Shown here: positions 1-8,900 of the stretch, piece after piece | Layout: every line of letters begins with the position of its first letter | Numbering within the stretch: the first letter of the stretch is position 1 | Assembly: GCA_003222245.1 (NCBI GenBank) | Contig: QHVH01000047.1 | Span: 20,769-84,768, forward strand | DNA: 64,000 bases | Direction of reading: 5' to 3' | Source of the DNA: Blastocatellia bacterium AA13 | GTDB taxonomy: Bacteria > Acidobacteriota > Blastocatellia > UBA7656 | Program-made: the position numbers and the translations under genes | The notes under the pieces: model-generated | Seen by the model: the letters and a program-made list of their open reading frames with translations, nothing else | Told to the model about the DNA's origin: nothing | Database searches by the model: none

Positions 1-1
1 T

Positions 2-283
2 ATTCCCGAAATAGTTGAAGCGCTTGACGGCTGCGCCAATCTTATCTTCCGCGGCTTGATGACTCTTCCGCCGTTCTTCGATGAAGCGGAAGCGACTCGT
101 CCGTATTTTCGAAGGCTCAGGGAAATCCTGGAAGCGATCAATAAGAACCGGCCCGCGGAATCTCAGCTAAGGGAGCTTTCGATGGGTATGAGCCATGATT
201 TCGAGATCGCGATTGAAGAGGGAGCGACGATGGTGAGAGTAGGCACTGCGATATTCGGGAGCCGAGCCGCCCTCGCGCAGTAG
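2..283 (+). CDS. yggS: YggS family PLP homeostasis protein, C-terminal part (5' end outside window)
   Basis: The reading frame is open from base 2, so the gene begins upstream of the window. The visible ~93 residues match the end of the YggS/PLPBP family: the GLMTLPPFFD strand, the LSMGMSHDFEIAI motif that binds the PLP phosphate, and the closing VRVGTAIFGSR. The family is a single-domain alanine-racemase-like TIM barrel that binds PLP and keeps cellular vitamin B6 and amino-acid pools balanced, without a known catalytic activity. It is followed by yggT and yggU in the same direction, the classic neighbourhood of this gene. The catalytic-lysine region lies outside the window. Confidence 0.93.
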   Translation: MPEIVEALDGCANLIFRGLMTLPPFFDEAEATRPYFRRLREILEAINKNRPAESQLRELSMGMSHDFEIAIEEGATMVRVGTAIFGSRAALAQ

Positions 284-330
284 ACCCGCGGTCAACGAGT
301 CAAGCGACATTCCGGAAACGAGGTGACTGA

Positions 331-921
331 TTGGAGCTGATACCTCTTGTTTTGGGCCTGATCGGCTATGCGGTTCTGACGTTGTCGTTAATTGTCGGCG
401 GCCTGCTGTTCTTGAGAGTGCTGGTCTCGTGGATCAGCTCGAATCCGTTTACCTGGCTTGCCTATAACCTTCGCAGAATTACCGAGCCTATGGTCGTGCC
501 GATACGGCAGCAGTTCGGCGGGCGTTATTTTCGTTTCGACCTGATGCCGCTCGTAGTCGGCGTAATGATCGTGCTGGTAGGATCATTCGCCGCAAGTCTC
601 ATATGGCAATTCACCTCCATCGTCCGCGATGTCATATACACGTTGGAATCCGCCGGACCGATCACGGCCGGTTTTATCGCGCGCACGGTCATAGGTTTGT
701 TGAGCATCGCTTATGTGGCGGCGATTCTTATCAGGGTGTTTCTTCCCTTCTTTGGCCGCGGTTATCGAAGCAGGATCTTCTTGATCTCTTTCAGGATGAC
801 GGAACCGCTCTTGAAGCCGCTCAGACGTATCTTTGTCGCGGGCATGTTTGATTTTTCGCCCTTTGTAGCTCTGCTCATCGTGCAGCTTGTGACCAAGGTT
901 CTGCTCGATAGCATACATTGA
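331..921 (+). CDS. yggT: YggT family integral membrane protein (two YGGT repeats)
   Basis: 196 residues with two copies of the YGGT unit: a hydrophobic helix, then a short basic segment with the pattern TEP(M/L)(V/L)xPxRxxF (TEPMVVPIRQQF near residue 50, TEPLLKPLRRIF near 160), then another helix. About four membrane segments are expected. The start is TTG at 331, supported by a GAGGTGA ribosome site a few bases upstream. It lies 47 bases after yggS and 12 before yggU, so the three probably form one operon. Family members in other bacteria are linked to cell division, osmotic tolerance or chloroplast cofactor assembly; the precise role here is unknown. Confidence 0.92.
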   Translation: MELIPLVLGLIGYAVLTLSLIVGGLLFLRVLVSWISSNPFTWLAYNLRRITEPMVVPIRQQFGGRYFRFDLMPLVVGVMIVLVGSFAASLIWQFTSIVRDVIYTLESAGPITAGFIARTVIGLLSIAYVAAILIRVFLPFFGRGYRSRIFLISFRMTEPLLKPLRRIFVAGMFDFSPFVALLIVQLVTKVLLDSIH

Positions 922-933
922 ACTCCGACGTCG

Positions 934-1221
934 ATGATTCAAATTACCGAGACCGATGGGGCGGTTACGTTTCGCGTGTGGGCTCAGCCCGGCGCGCGTG
1001 CAACCGAACCGGCCGGCGAGCGAGAGGGCGCTTTGAAACTCAAGATTGCGGCTCCTCCCGTAGACGGCAAAGCTAACAAAGAATGCGTGCGGTTTCTGTC
1101 GAGCCTTTTTGGCGTGTCAACGAGAGAGGTCGAGATCAAATCAGGTCATTCGTCCAGGAGCAAGGTCGTTCGGGTGTTCAACGTGGACGCGAAGAGAGTT
1201 CGCGAGAAGCTGGGCCTATGA
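934..1221 (+). CDS. DUF167/YggU family protein
   Basis: 95 residues, the normal size of the UPF0235/YggU family. The signature is clear: VWAQPGAR near residue 15, then LKLKIAAPPVDGKANKE, then VEIKSGHSSRSKVVRV. This is a small soluble alpha/beta protein of unknown function, usually encoded beside yggS and yggT as here. The start ATG lies 12 bases after the yggT stop. No enzymatic role can be read from the sequence. Confidence 0.9.
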   Translation: MIQITETDGAVTFRVWAQPGARATEPAGEREGALKLKIAAPPVDGKANKECVRFLSSLFGVSTREVEIKSGHSSRSKVVRVFNVDAKRVREKLGL

Positions 1222-1279
1222 ACGGGTCTCTACCGTCGCGTCGTCCCATCGCCTCGTAGCGGCTCGAAGCGTGGGCTCA

Positions 1280-1308
1280 TTGATGAGCGGCAGGTGTTAA
1301 CGTATACT
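1280..1308 (+). promoter_or_regulatory. sigma-70 type promoter for yebC
   Basis: A TTGATG -35 box at 1280-1285 and a TATACT -10 box at 1303-1308 are separated by exactly 17 bases. Transcription would start near 1315, giving a leader of about 85 bases before the yebC ATG at 1401. It separates yebC from the upstream yggSTU genes as its own unit. Confidence 0.65.
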
Positions 1309-1400
1309 GCAATCGCAATAAAACCCCGAACTCATTCAGAATCTCGGGGAATTCATCGACAGGGCTATTAACTTAATTACGGATCAGGAGCGATCATCCA

Positions 1401-2147
1401 ATGTCTGGACATTCCAAATGGCATTCGATCAAACACAAGAAGGGGGCCATTGACGCCAAGCGCGGCAAGGCTTTTTCGAAACTAATCAAGGAATTGACAG
1501 TGGCGGCGCGAGCTGGAGGGGGCGACCCAGTCGGCAATCCGCGGCTGCGCAAGGCAATGGATGATGCCAAGGCCCTGAACATGCCCAAGGACACGATGAT
1601 GAACGCGGTCAAACGCGGCACGGGCGAGATCGCGGGAGCGGCGATTGAGGACATAACTTATGAAGGCTATGGCCCCGGCGGAGTGGCCGTCTTCATCGAA
1701 GCCCAAACCGATAACAGAACCCGTACGGTCGCCGAGCTTCGACATATGTTTGGCAAGAATGGCGGCAACCTCGGTGAGTCCGGCTCCGTCGCATGGATGT
1801 TCCAGAAAAAAGGCAGCGTGATACTCGATAGGGGCGGCGTTGCGGAAGAGAAAATCATGGAGCTTGCGCTGGAGGCAGGCGCCGAAGACGTTAGCGGAGA
1901 CGAATCGACCTGGGAAGTAGTGACGGCGCCTGAAGATTTCACGACTGTGCTGGACGCAGTAAAAGGAGCGGGCCTGGAGCCTCTGTCGGCAGAGCTTGTC
2001 ATGCGTCCCTCGAATTCGGTTCAGGTATCAGGTTCCACGGCGCAACAAGTGCTCCGCTTGATGGAATCGCTCGAAGACCATGACGATGTCGCGAGCGTCG
2101 CGGCCAATTTCGACATGCCCGCCGAAGAGATGGAAGCTGCCGGCTGA
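1401..2147 (+). CDS. yebC: YebC/PmpR family DNA-binding regulator or translation factor
   Basis: 248 residues, full length for the family. It starts with the invariant MSGHSKWHSIKHKK and contains the conserved block NPRLRKAMDDAKALNMPKD and the central YEGYGPGGVAVFIE. Family members are DNA-binding regulators (PmpR-like); some homologues (human TACO1, recent bacterial work) act in translation of difficult peptide stretches. AGGAG lies about 10 bases before the ATG. In many bacteria yebC is followed by ruvC and ruvAB; here only a broken ruvC remains just downstream. Confidence 0.96.
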   Translation: MSGHSKWHSIKHKKGAIDAKRGKAFSKLIKELTVAARAGGGDPVGNPRLRKAMDDAKALNMPKDTMMNAVKRGTGEIAGAAIEDITYEGYGPGGVAVFIEAQTDNRTRTVAELRHMFGKNGGNLGESGSVAWMFQKKGSVILDRGGVAEEKIMELALEAGAEDVSGDESTWEVVTAPEDFTTVLDAVKGAGLEPLSAELVMRPSNSVQVSGSTAQQVLRLMESLEDHDDVASVAANFDMPAEEMEAAG

Positions 2148-2201
2148 TCTCTAATTAGACCGCCGCAAGTTTCAGCGCGGAGTAACATTAGCTGTCTGTA
2201 G

Positions 2202-2543
2202 CCAAGCCAAACACTTCCCCTTGCGATCTCAAGCTTCTCGTGCGCCGTCGAAGAGACATTCTTTGCGACTAACGTTAAAAGCGCACTTAGTCTTGGACAA
2301 GTTCGGGGGGCCGTACTTCTAACGGCTGCTCGGAACGGCGTTCCGGTTTTTGACTATTCACCGCTTGCTATCAAGCAGGCATTGGTCGGCTACGGTAGGG
2401 CTGAAAAACATCAAGTCCAGGAGATGGTTCGGCTATTGCTCGGACTCACAAGCTCACCCAAGCCGCTTGATGCTTCCGACGCCCTGGCGGCAGCGATCTG
2501 CCACATTAATACGTTCGCAACGCGAGTTCGGCAGAGCAGGTAA
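2202..2543 (+). pseudogene. ruvC: ruvC remnant: C-terminal half of Holliday junction resolvase
   Basis: This frame has no usable start but encodes a clean RuvC C-terminal half from about 2247: AVEETFF, then NVKSALSLGQVRGAVLL, then VGYGRAEKHQVQEMV, then DASDALAAAICH, stopping at TAA 2541-2543. These are the second catalytic Glu region and the C-terminal Asp pair of the RNase-H-like active site. The N-terminal ~60 residues, including the first catalytic Asp (DPG motif), are absent. The frame is closed by TAG at 2199-2201, only ~50 bases after yebC. The position directly after yebC is the normal ruvC locus, so this is a 5'-deleted native gene rather than a random fragment. The remaining codons look little decayed, suggesting a recent loss or an assembly deletion. 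Confidence 0.85.
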
Positions 2544-2557
2544 TAATTGATTTCAGG

Positions 2558-3105
2558 ATGAAGGAAATCCAATCGACAACCTACGAGAGGATGCAGATCA
2601 CCCAGGGCGACATAACGAAGTTGTCGGTGGATGCAATCGTGAACGCCGCGAACAGCTCGCTTTTGGGTGGGGGCGGAGTCGATGGCGCGATTCATCGGGC
2701 GGCTGGGCCAGGCCTTCTGGAAGAGTGTCGAAAGCTCGGAGGATGTGAGACCGGTCAGGCGAAGATCACGAAGGGCTACGAGCTGCCCGCCAGATACGTC
2801 ATCCACGCCGTAGGCCAACCTGGCGCGGAGGCGCTGCGAGAGAGGCCGAGCTGCTTGCTTCCTGTTATGCATCGAGCCTGGATCTCGCGGTGAAACATGA
2901 TTTGAAGACGATCGCTTTCTCCGCCATAAGCTGCGGCATCTATGGCTATCCAATTGATCAGGCGGCTTCAATCGCCGTAAGCGAAACCAGCCGTTTCTTC
3001 GCGCAAAACCAAAGCCTGTCGAAGGTGCTCTTTGTCTGTTTTAACGTAGAAGTAAGTCGCGCGTACGAGGATATCCTGCGGGGGATTCAAAAGGCCCCTG
3101 AGTAG
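2558..3105 (+). pseudogene. macrodomain (O-acetyl-ADP-ribose deacetylase-like) gene with one frameshift
   Basis: The first part (2558 to ~2815) gives a macrodomain N-half: [42 protein letters not shown]. Frame then shifts; the other frame continues with [16 protein letters not shown] and LKTIAFSAISCGIYGYP to the stop at 3105. A single missing C in the GGCCAACC stretch at 2813-2818 restores VGPTWRGG, the expected family sequence. The intact protein would be about 183 residues, as in YmdB-like enzymes that hydrolyse ADP-ribose adducts. The gene is either a recent pseudogene or carries a one-base consensus error. It sits directly after the ruvC remnant. Confidence 0.87.
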
Positions 3106-3179
3106 CACATGAAATTCCGCATGCGCGGTTCAGTGATGCTATTCTTGAGCAGGAATTCACCGGAGTAGTAGAATAGCCA

Positions 3180-3200
3180 CTGGCTCAGCTTGCGAGCCAG
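3180..3200. other. perfect 7-bp inverted repeat (hairpin)
   Basis: CTGGCTC and GAGCCAG flank a 7-base loop just after the macrodomain gene and before the J-domain gene. A weaker GC-rich hairpin follows around 3204-3228. No T-run follows on either strand, so this is not a clear intrinsic terminator. It could be a leader hairpin of the next gene. Confidence 0.35.
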
Positions 3201-3266
3201 GATGAGCCGCGAGGCATAGGCCGCGGTTCACGGGTAGAGCGCCTAGTCTGGGACGGAAGTGAAGTG

Positions 3267-4061
3267 ATGACGGACCTCTATCGCGTGCTTGGAGTCTCAC
3301 CAAGCGCCAGCGCTTCAGAAATCAGATCCGCATACCGGAGAAGAGCAAGGAAGCTGCATCCGGATGTGTCATCTTCTCCTGATGCAAATGCGCGATTCGC
3401 GATGCTGAGCGAAGCATACAGAATCCTGAGCGATCCCATGCTTCGAGGACAGTACGACCGCGGCCAAACCGTCTATGCGCGGGCCGCATACTACGCATCG
3501 CGAGACGCTGAGATCGTCGCCTACCAGCGCAAATTCGACCGAATAGTGGACGAGATGATCGCGCGTGAGCGCCAGGAAACGGCTGCGAGAAGCCACGCCG
3601 TATCGATCGTCGTTCCGTTGTTCTTATCGGCCTTTTATGTGGCGCTCGCGAAACCCAAATTCATCGAAGATATGAATCTGATCGGCAAGCTCCTGCTGCT
3701 TACCGTTTCCGGCTACGCTCTCCGTTACCTGATCAAGAACCTCGGGATTGTCCTTGGCCGTTATACCTATCACATTCCTGATCGGATAACGTCAGTCTTT
3801 CAGGTTGAGACCCCACGGGATAAACAGATAAGCCGCAAGGCCGGTCTGGTGTTCTTGATCTGCGGATATCTGGTTTCGCTTTGCCTGGGACTTGTATTGA
3901 GCAGGCTAACGCATTTCACGCACGACTCGTATCTCGGTCCGGCAACGCTCGCCGGAGTTCTCGTCTATCCGCCGATAGCCGTTCTTATCATCGGATGCTG
4001 CAGGCGCGTTGCCTGGTTCATGGATCGTCCGTTCAGTGTAAGCACCGATCAGAAACCCTGA
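3267..4061 (+). CDS. membrane-anchored J-domain protein
   Basis: 264 residues. A J domain fills residues ~1-70: LYRVLGVSPSASASEIRSAY, the HPD tripeptide that stimulates DnaK ATPase, and the closing LSDPMLRGQYDRG. The rest has about four hydrophobic helices (near residues 110, 135, 190 and 230), so the protein should sit in the membrane with a cytoplasmic J domain. It lacks the Gly/Phe, zinc-finger and client-binding regions of DnaJ, so it is a specialised co-chaperone. GTG at 3264 is an alternative start. It is convergent with a second J-domain gene whose stop is 10 bases away. Confidence 0.85.
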   Translation: MTDLYRVLGVSPSASASEIRSAYRRRARKLHPDVSSSPDANARFAMLSEAYRILSDPMLRGQYDRGQTVYARAAYYASRDAEIVAYQRKFDRIVDEMIARERQETAARSHAVSIVVPLFLSAFYVALAKPKFIEDMNLIGKLLLLTVSGYALRYLIKNLGIVLGRYTYHIPDRITSVFQVETPRDKQISRKAGLVFLICGYLVSLCLGLVLSRLTHFTHDSYLGPATLAGVLVYPPIAVLIIGCCRRVAWFMDRPFSVSTDQKP

Positions 4062-4070
4062 CCAATCCTA

Positions 4071-5813
4071 TTATTTTTTGAAGAGTTTCTTTGCGACCGA
4101 ACCGAGATCCGACTTCCAAATGCCCCCGTCGTCTTTGGGTTCATTGGTCTTCAGCTCTTTTAGGGCCACGCGATTGACGGGATCGAGACGCACCGCCTCG
4201 CGGAAGAACTGCTCGGCTTTCTTGGCCATCTTGGCTTCCTTGTAAAGCAAGCCCAGCTTGACGCGAATATGCGGATTGAATGGATCGAGCTCGGCCGCCC
4301 GCAGCAGGTGATGCTCGCCGTCGCGTCTTGTACGCTGATTTCGAACCAGAGCGTTGCCGAGGTGGTAGTGATAATGCGCCTGGTTCGGGTCTCGCTTGAC
4401 CGCTTCGCGAAACAAATTAACCGCGCCAAAGTAATCTCGCTGATCGAATCTCGCCCTGCCCTGGAGATAGTAATATTCCGCGCTTTGTCCCGAGCCGACG
4501 CTGGAGGCAACGGCGGCATGAGGAGCCGCGGTACTCACCGGTTTGGCGGCGGGAATCGGAATATCAGCCGGCTGAGCCGCACTCGGCTGAGCCATTGGAA
4601 TACTCGACAATGGCGTGCTGACGCGCAACGGCTGAGAAACAGGAATTTTTATCTCCGGCGCTGGAGCAGCTTCATGGCCCAGCTCTGCTACCGCTTTGGG
4701 CACCGGATTCTTTCGAAGATGTTCGTCGTACTCGGCCCTTTGTCTGGGATCGCTTAGAGCTTCATACGACTGGCTGATCTTTGAGAAAACGGCTTCGAGT
4801 TTCAGGCGAAGCTCTTCGTGATGCCTGTAGCGATCGGGGTGAAACTGTTTCGCCAACTTATAGTAGGCGGACTTCATTTCCGCGGCCGTCGAGCGTCGCG
4901 TGATTCCAAGTACCTCGTAGTGATCCGCCGTCTTATAAAAATGCAGCCTTCGCGATATCTCCTTGCGCAGGTCCTCTATCGCTTCTTCCTGCTCCGCGCT
5001 CATTGCATTAGCTTCGTCGTCGTCGTCGACCCCTACTCTCTTCAACAGTCCGACAGCTACAAGCGCGCAGACCGCCTGCTTGGTTGCCGCTTCGCCCAAT
5101 CCAGTCTGAAGGCACAAATCGTCAAGCGCGGTAGCCGTCTCTACTCTCGAAAAGACATAACTCTCCACGGGATTCAGCTTTCCGCTGAAGTCGAGCCTTT
5201 TACCGTTAAGGTTGACTTGTTCGATTTCGGCATCTTCGGGCAGCAGCGTATCGGCGATCTTCTCTACGAGCGCGGCGTGCCTCGCTCCCTCGAGTATGCA
5301 GTCCTCCGCGGACCAGTCGAATCGCACTTCGTGGGAAGCTCTTATGCGCTCATCAAAAGTGTAGTCGCCTCGGTCCCACTCGAACAACGAGAACACAATA
5401 TCTATGGCCAGGTCTCTGACGGCCTTCTGCATCTGGTCTTCGGTCAGCACTCCCGAAGATACGAGCGTCTTTGCCAGCTCCGTCGCTTTCTGGCCCGCTT
5501 GTTTGGCTTGTTGAATTTGTTCAAAGGTCGCACAGCCCTCCTTAAGAAGTCTATGCTCCAACTGTTCGGTGTTAAGATTGCTTATCGCGAATACAGGATT
5601 GCCCGTTTCGAAGAAGATCGCCTTCATCGCTTTGCCGCTCGTCAGGCGAAGCAATCCCGTCCCATTCTTATGGGCGATTTGACGAATTAAATTAGAGATG
5701 AGCTTCTCGCCTAGTTGACCCTGCACTTCAATATCCGAGCTTTCTGATCGGGACCGCCTCGGGGCAGGTCCAAGGGAGCGCAGGTTACGGTTTGGGGGCC
5801 GACAAGCACGCAT
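4071..5813 (-). CDS. DUF4388 (PATAN-like) / J-domain / TPR protein
   Basis: About 580 residues in four parts. The N-terminus (~30-220) is a DUF4388/PATAN-like region (TGLLRLTSGKAMKAIFFETG, then FSLFEWDRGDYTFD). A J domain follows near residue 300 (DHYEVLGITRRS, FHPDRY, LSDPRQRAEYDEH). Next is a Pro/Ala-rich linker, then three TPR units (YYYLQGRARFDQRDYFGAV onward). No membrane segment is visible. Such proteins are common in Acidobacteriota and Deltaproteobacteria and may couple a signalling domain to DnaK recruitment; the exact role is unknown. The start is uncertain: TTG 5840, ATG 5813 or GTG 5726, none with a good ribosome site. Confidence 0.82.
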   Translation of the reverse strand: MRACRPPNRNLRSLGPAPRRSRSESSDIEVQGQLGEKLISNLIRQIAHKNGTGLLRLTSGKAMKAIFFETGNPVFAISNLNTEQLEHRLLKEGCATFEQIQQAKQAGQKATELAKTLVSSGVLTEDQMQKAVRDLAIDIVFSLFEWDRGDYTFDERIRASHEVRFDWSAEDCILEGARHAALVEKIADTLLPEDAEIEQVNLNGKRLDFSGKLNPVESYVFSRVETATALDDLCLQTGLGEAATKQAVCALVAVGLLKRVGVDDDDEANAMSAEQEEAIEDLRKEISRRLHFYKTADHYEVLGITRRSTAAEMKSAYYKLAKQFHPDRYRHHEELRLKLEAVFSKISQSYEALSDPRQRAEYDEHLRKNPVPKAVAELGHEAAPAPEIKIPVSQPLRVSTPLSSIPMAQPSAAQPADIPIPAAKPVSTAAPHAAVASSVGSGQSAEYYYLQGRARFDQRDYFGAVNLFREAVKRDPNQAHYHYHLGNALVRNQRTRRDGEHHLLRAAELDPFNPHIRVKLGLLYKEAKMAKKAEQFFREAVRLDPVNRVALKELKTNEPKDDGGIWKSDLGSVAKKLFKK

Positions 5814-5885
5814 TGTAAATCGAAAAGAAAGGCACCGCAAGAGTAACCAAAATAAGAGATGTTAAATGCTGTGGGGATTGCGAGA

Positions 5886-5914
5886 TTGACGCAATATGCC
5901 TTCGCGGATAGGAT
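5886..5914 (+). promoter_or_regulatory. sigma-70 type promoter of the MCP/SBP fusion gene
   Basis: TTGACG at 5886-5891 and TAGGAT at 5909-5914 are 17 bases apart. The predicted start of transcription near 5921 lies only ~14 bases before the ATG at 5935, and no Shine-Dalgarno sequence is seen, so the mRNA may be nearly leaderless. Confidence 0.5.
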
Positions 5915-5934
5915 AAGAGCGCTTCACCGCCATT

Positions 5935-8900
5935 ATGAGCGATTCTCTTCAAAAGATCAGGACCGGCGATAACTCCGCCAATCAATCGCGTGCCGAGGAT
6001 CCGGCCAGCCAAATTGTGTTTGAAGCACTCTCCCGCATCGCGCAGGGCGATCTGAGCGTGCGCGTGCAGAACGGACAACAGGGATTATCGCCCGACCGGC
6101 GACAGTTGATCCTGAACGTCGACGAGATGGCGCGACGCCTGCGGTACATAGTAGGGCGGCTACAGCGCGCGGCCGATTCAATCGAAACCGGCGTAGGCGA
6201 AGTGCTGCGGGGAACCCAGGCGCTTTCGATCGGTGTCCTGGACGAAGGCCAATCGGTTGAAGAGACCTCACGCTCGATCTCCGAAATCAATTCGTCAATG
6301 CAGTCGATAGGTGAAAGCCTTCACACCCTCTCCGAGCTTAGCCAGTCGACTTCGCGATCGATCATCGACATGGCGTCCTCGATAACCAACGTTTCCGAGA
6401 ACTCCGATGAGCTCGCGCAGTACGTCGATGAAACCGCCCTGGCCATCGAGCAAATGGCCACCAGCATTCGAAAGGTCGCCGAATCAACTGAAACGTTGGC
6501 GGAGTCGGCCGAAACAACGGCGCGTGCGATGGAAGCGATTGATGCTTCGACCCGGCACATCGGCGAGTCGGTTAACGAGACCACCGTGCTTGCCGAAGAG
6601 GTAGCTCTATCGGCGGATTCCGGCAGCCAGCTTGTCGCCGAGACCGCCGAAAGCATGGCGAAGATCAAGGAAGCCATCGACGCTGCTACTGAAACTATTA
6701 CGAGGCTCGGACAGAGATCCGACCACATCGGCGAAGTTACTCACGTCATCACCGAAATAGCCGACCGCACGAATATGCTGGCCTTGAATGCGGCAATCCT
6801 GGCTGCGCAGGCTGGATCTCAAGGCCGCGGCTTTCGAATCGTCGCCGATGAGATCAAGGAGATGAGCGAGCGCACCACGGCTTCGACTCGCGAAATCGAA
6901 GACATGATAAAGGGGGTTCGCGAAGATGTAGCCGAGACTATCGAGCGAGTAGCCGTGGGTTGGCAGCGCGCCTCGAGCGGCGTAGAGCTCGCTTCGCGAG
7001 CCGCCGAGTTGCTCAGCGAGATTCGCGAAAAGACAAATACATCTTCCGACCGTATTCGCTCGATAGCTGACGCCACCGCGATCCAGGCTTCCGAAAGCCA
7101 TACCGTTCTTGAAGCCGCGAGTTTGGTTCGGCGCCAAGCCAGAGGTATAGAGAAGGCCGCCGGCGAACAGGCTTTGACCTCGCGCCGAATTGGCGAACGG
7201 GCGGTCCATATGAGCGAGCTCACCGAGCGCGTCCGCCGGGCCGCCGGCGAACAGGCGCAGGTTTCGAAGGACATCGCCAAAGCTGTAAAAGAGCTCACCA
7301 GCGCGGTCGAGCAGATCAGGGGCGCTTCCGCGGAACAGGCTTCCGGAGCCGGTCAGGTGCTTCGCGCGGTCGAGATAATCCGTGAAGTGGCGGCGCGCAA
7401 CCAGGCTTCTATTTCGGGAATAAACAGCGCGGTCGACCTGCTCGTGCGCGAAGCCGATCTGCTCAATAGAGAAGTCGAAGCGTTCAAGCTGCCGACGCCC
7501 GAACGCGGGGGCCATTTGCGACTCGCCCTGCGCGCTTCGCAGATGTCGCTCGATCCGGTCGGCGTGTCCTCGATTTCTCGCGTCGAGGTCATTGCAAACG
7601 TGTTCGAAGGGCTGGTTCAGTTCGGTGAGCGAGCAGAGATTCGGCCCGGAGTCGCAGAACGATGGGAGATTTCGCCCGACGGCCGAGTCTACACCTTCTA
7701 TTTACGCGAGCAGGCCAAGTTTCATAATGGCCGGCGTGTTCGCTCCGACGACGTGAAATACTCATTCGAGCGGCAGATGCGCCAGAATGAGGACGCAGCC
7801 GCATGGGTCTTTCGTCCTCTTGTGGGCGCCGAATTGTTCATGGCGGGCGAAAACGAGTCGGTTGCAGGCATACAGGTAATCAACGAGCAGGTGCTGCGAC
7901 TGGAGCTGACTCAACCGGTCGCGTTCTTTCTATCGACGCTATGCACGGATTACGGCTACATCGTTCCTCGCGAAGACGTTGAGCGGCCGGTTCCTGAATT
8001 CGGGCGGCGTCCAATCGGAAGCGGTCCTCTGCGCGTCGTCGAACCAGCCGCTGAAAATGCGGTTCATATGGAACGGTTTCAAGGCTACTGGAATCCCGAC
8101 CTTCCTTATATTGACAGCCTCACCGTTCGGTTTGGCATGACCGCCGAAGAGACGTTTGACGCGTTTATTAACGGCGACCTCGATTATATAAGCGACCTCC
8201 CGTTGACCTATCTCACCGAGCTCAAGGAGCGAACCGGCGAAGTGCACCTGCTCGAAGCGCTTCAGCTTCAAACGCGAATGTTGATCTTCGATTGTGAACG
8301 CCCGCCGCTATCCGATGTGCGAGTGCGCCAGGCAATCTGCTACGCCATCAATCAGCAGCAATTCTTAAAAGATGTATATGGAGGAATAGCTGAGGCGGCG
8401 ACCGGTCCTATACCGCCCGGCTTGCTGGGCTACGATCCTTCTCAAACCGGTTACCCCCGCGACGTGGACCGCGCGCGCGACCTGCTCGATCAGGCCGGCT
8501 ATACCGAGGGCTTCGATACCGAGATATGGTGGCTGGACACAGTGAACAGCGCAGTCGAGTGCTTGAAAAACGATCTCGCTGAAATCGGCATCCGCGTGGA
8601 ATTCCGATATGTCTCCGCCGCCGAAATGCAGCGCGGGCTGAGATCGAAGACAGTTCCTATCGCGGGACGGGACTGGTACGCGGACTACCCTGATCCCGAC
8701 AATTTCACATACGTGCTATTCAACTCGAAGAATCAGAATCTCTTTACCGTGACCTACGCGAGCGAGGAAGTGGACCGGCTCACCGAAGAAGCGCGCTCCG
8801 TAATGAATCGAGAGCAACGCGCTGAGATCTACGAAAGGGTCACCGGCCTTCTATTAGAAGATGCGCCGTGCGCTTTTCTGGCTCATCGCCGCAGCTTCGT

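Noticed and set aside
4818..5690. 290-codon plus-strand ORF opposite the DUF4388-J-TPR gene
   Set aside because: Antisense shadow; the minus-strand frame has clear J and TPR motifs, this one has none.
6607..7515. 302-codon minus-strand ORF inside the MCP region
   Set aside because: Antisense to the regular coiled-coil codons of the chemoreceptor; no family match.
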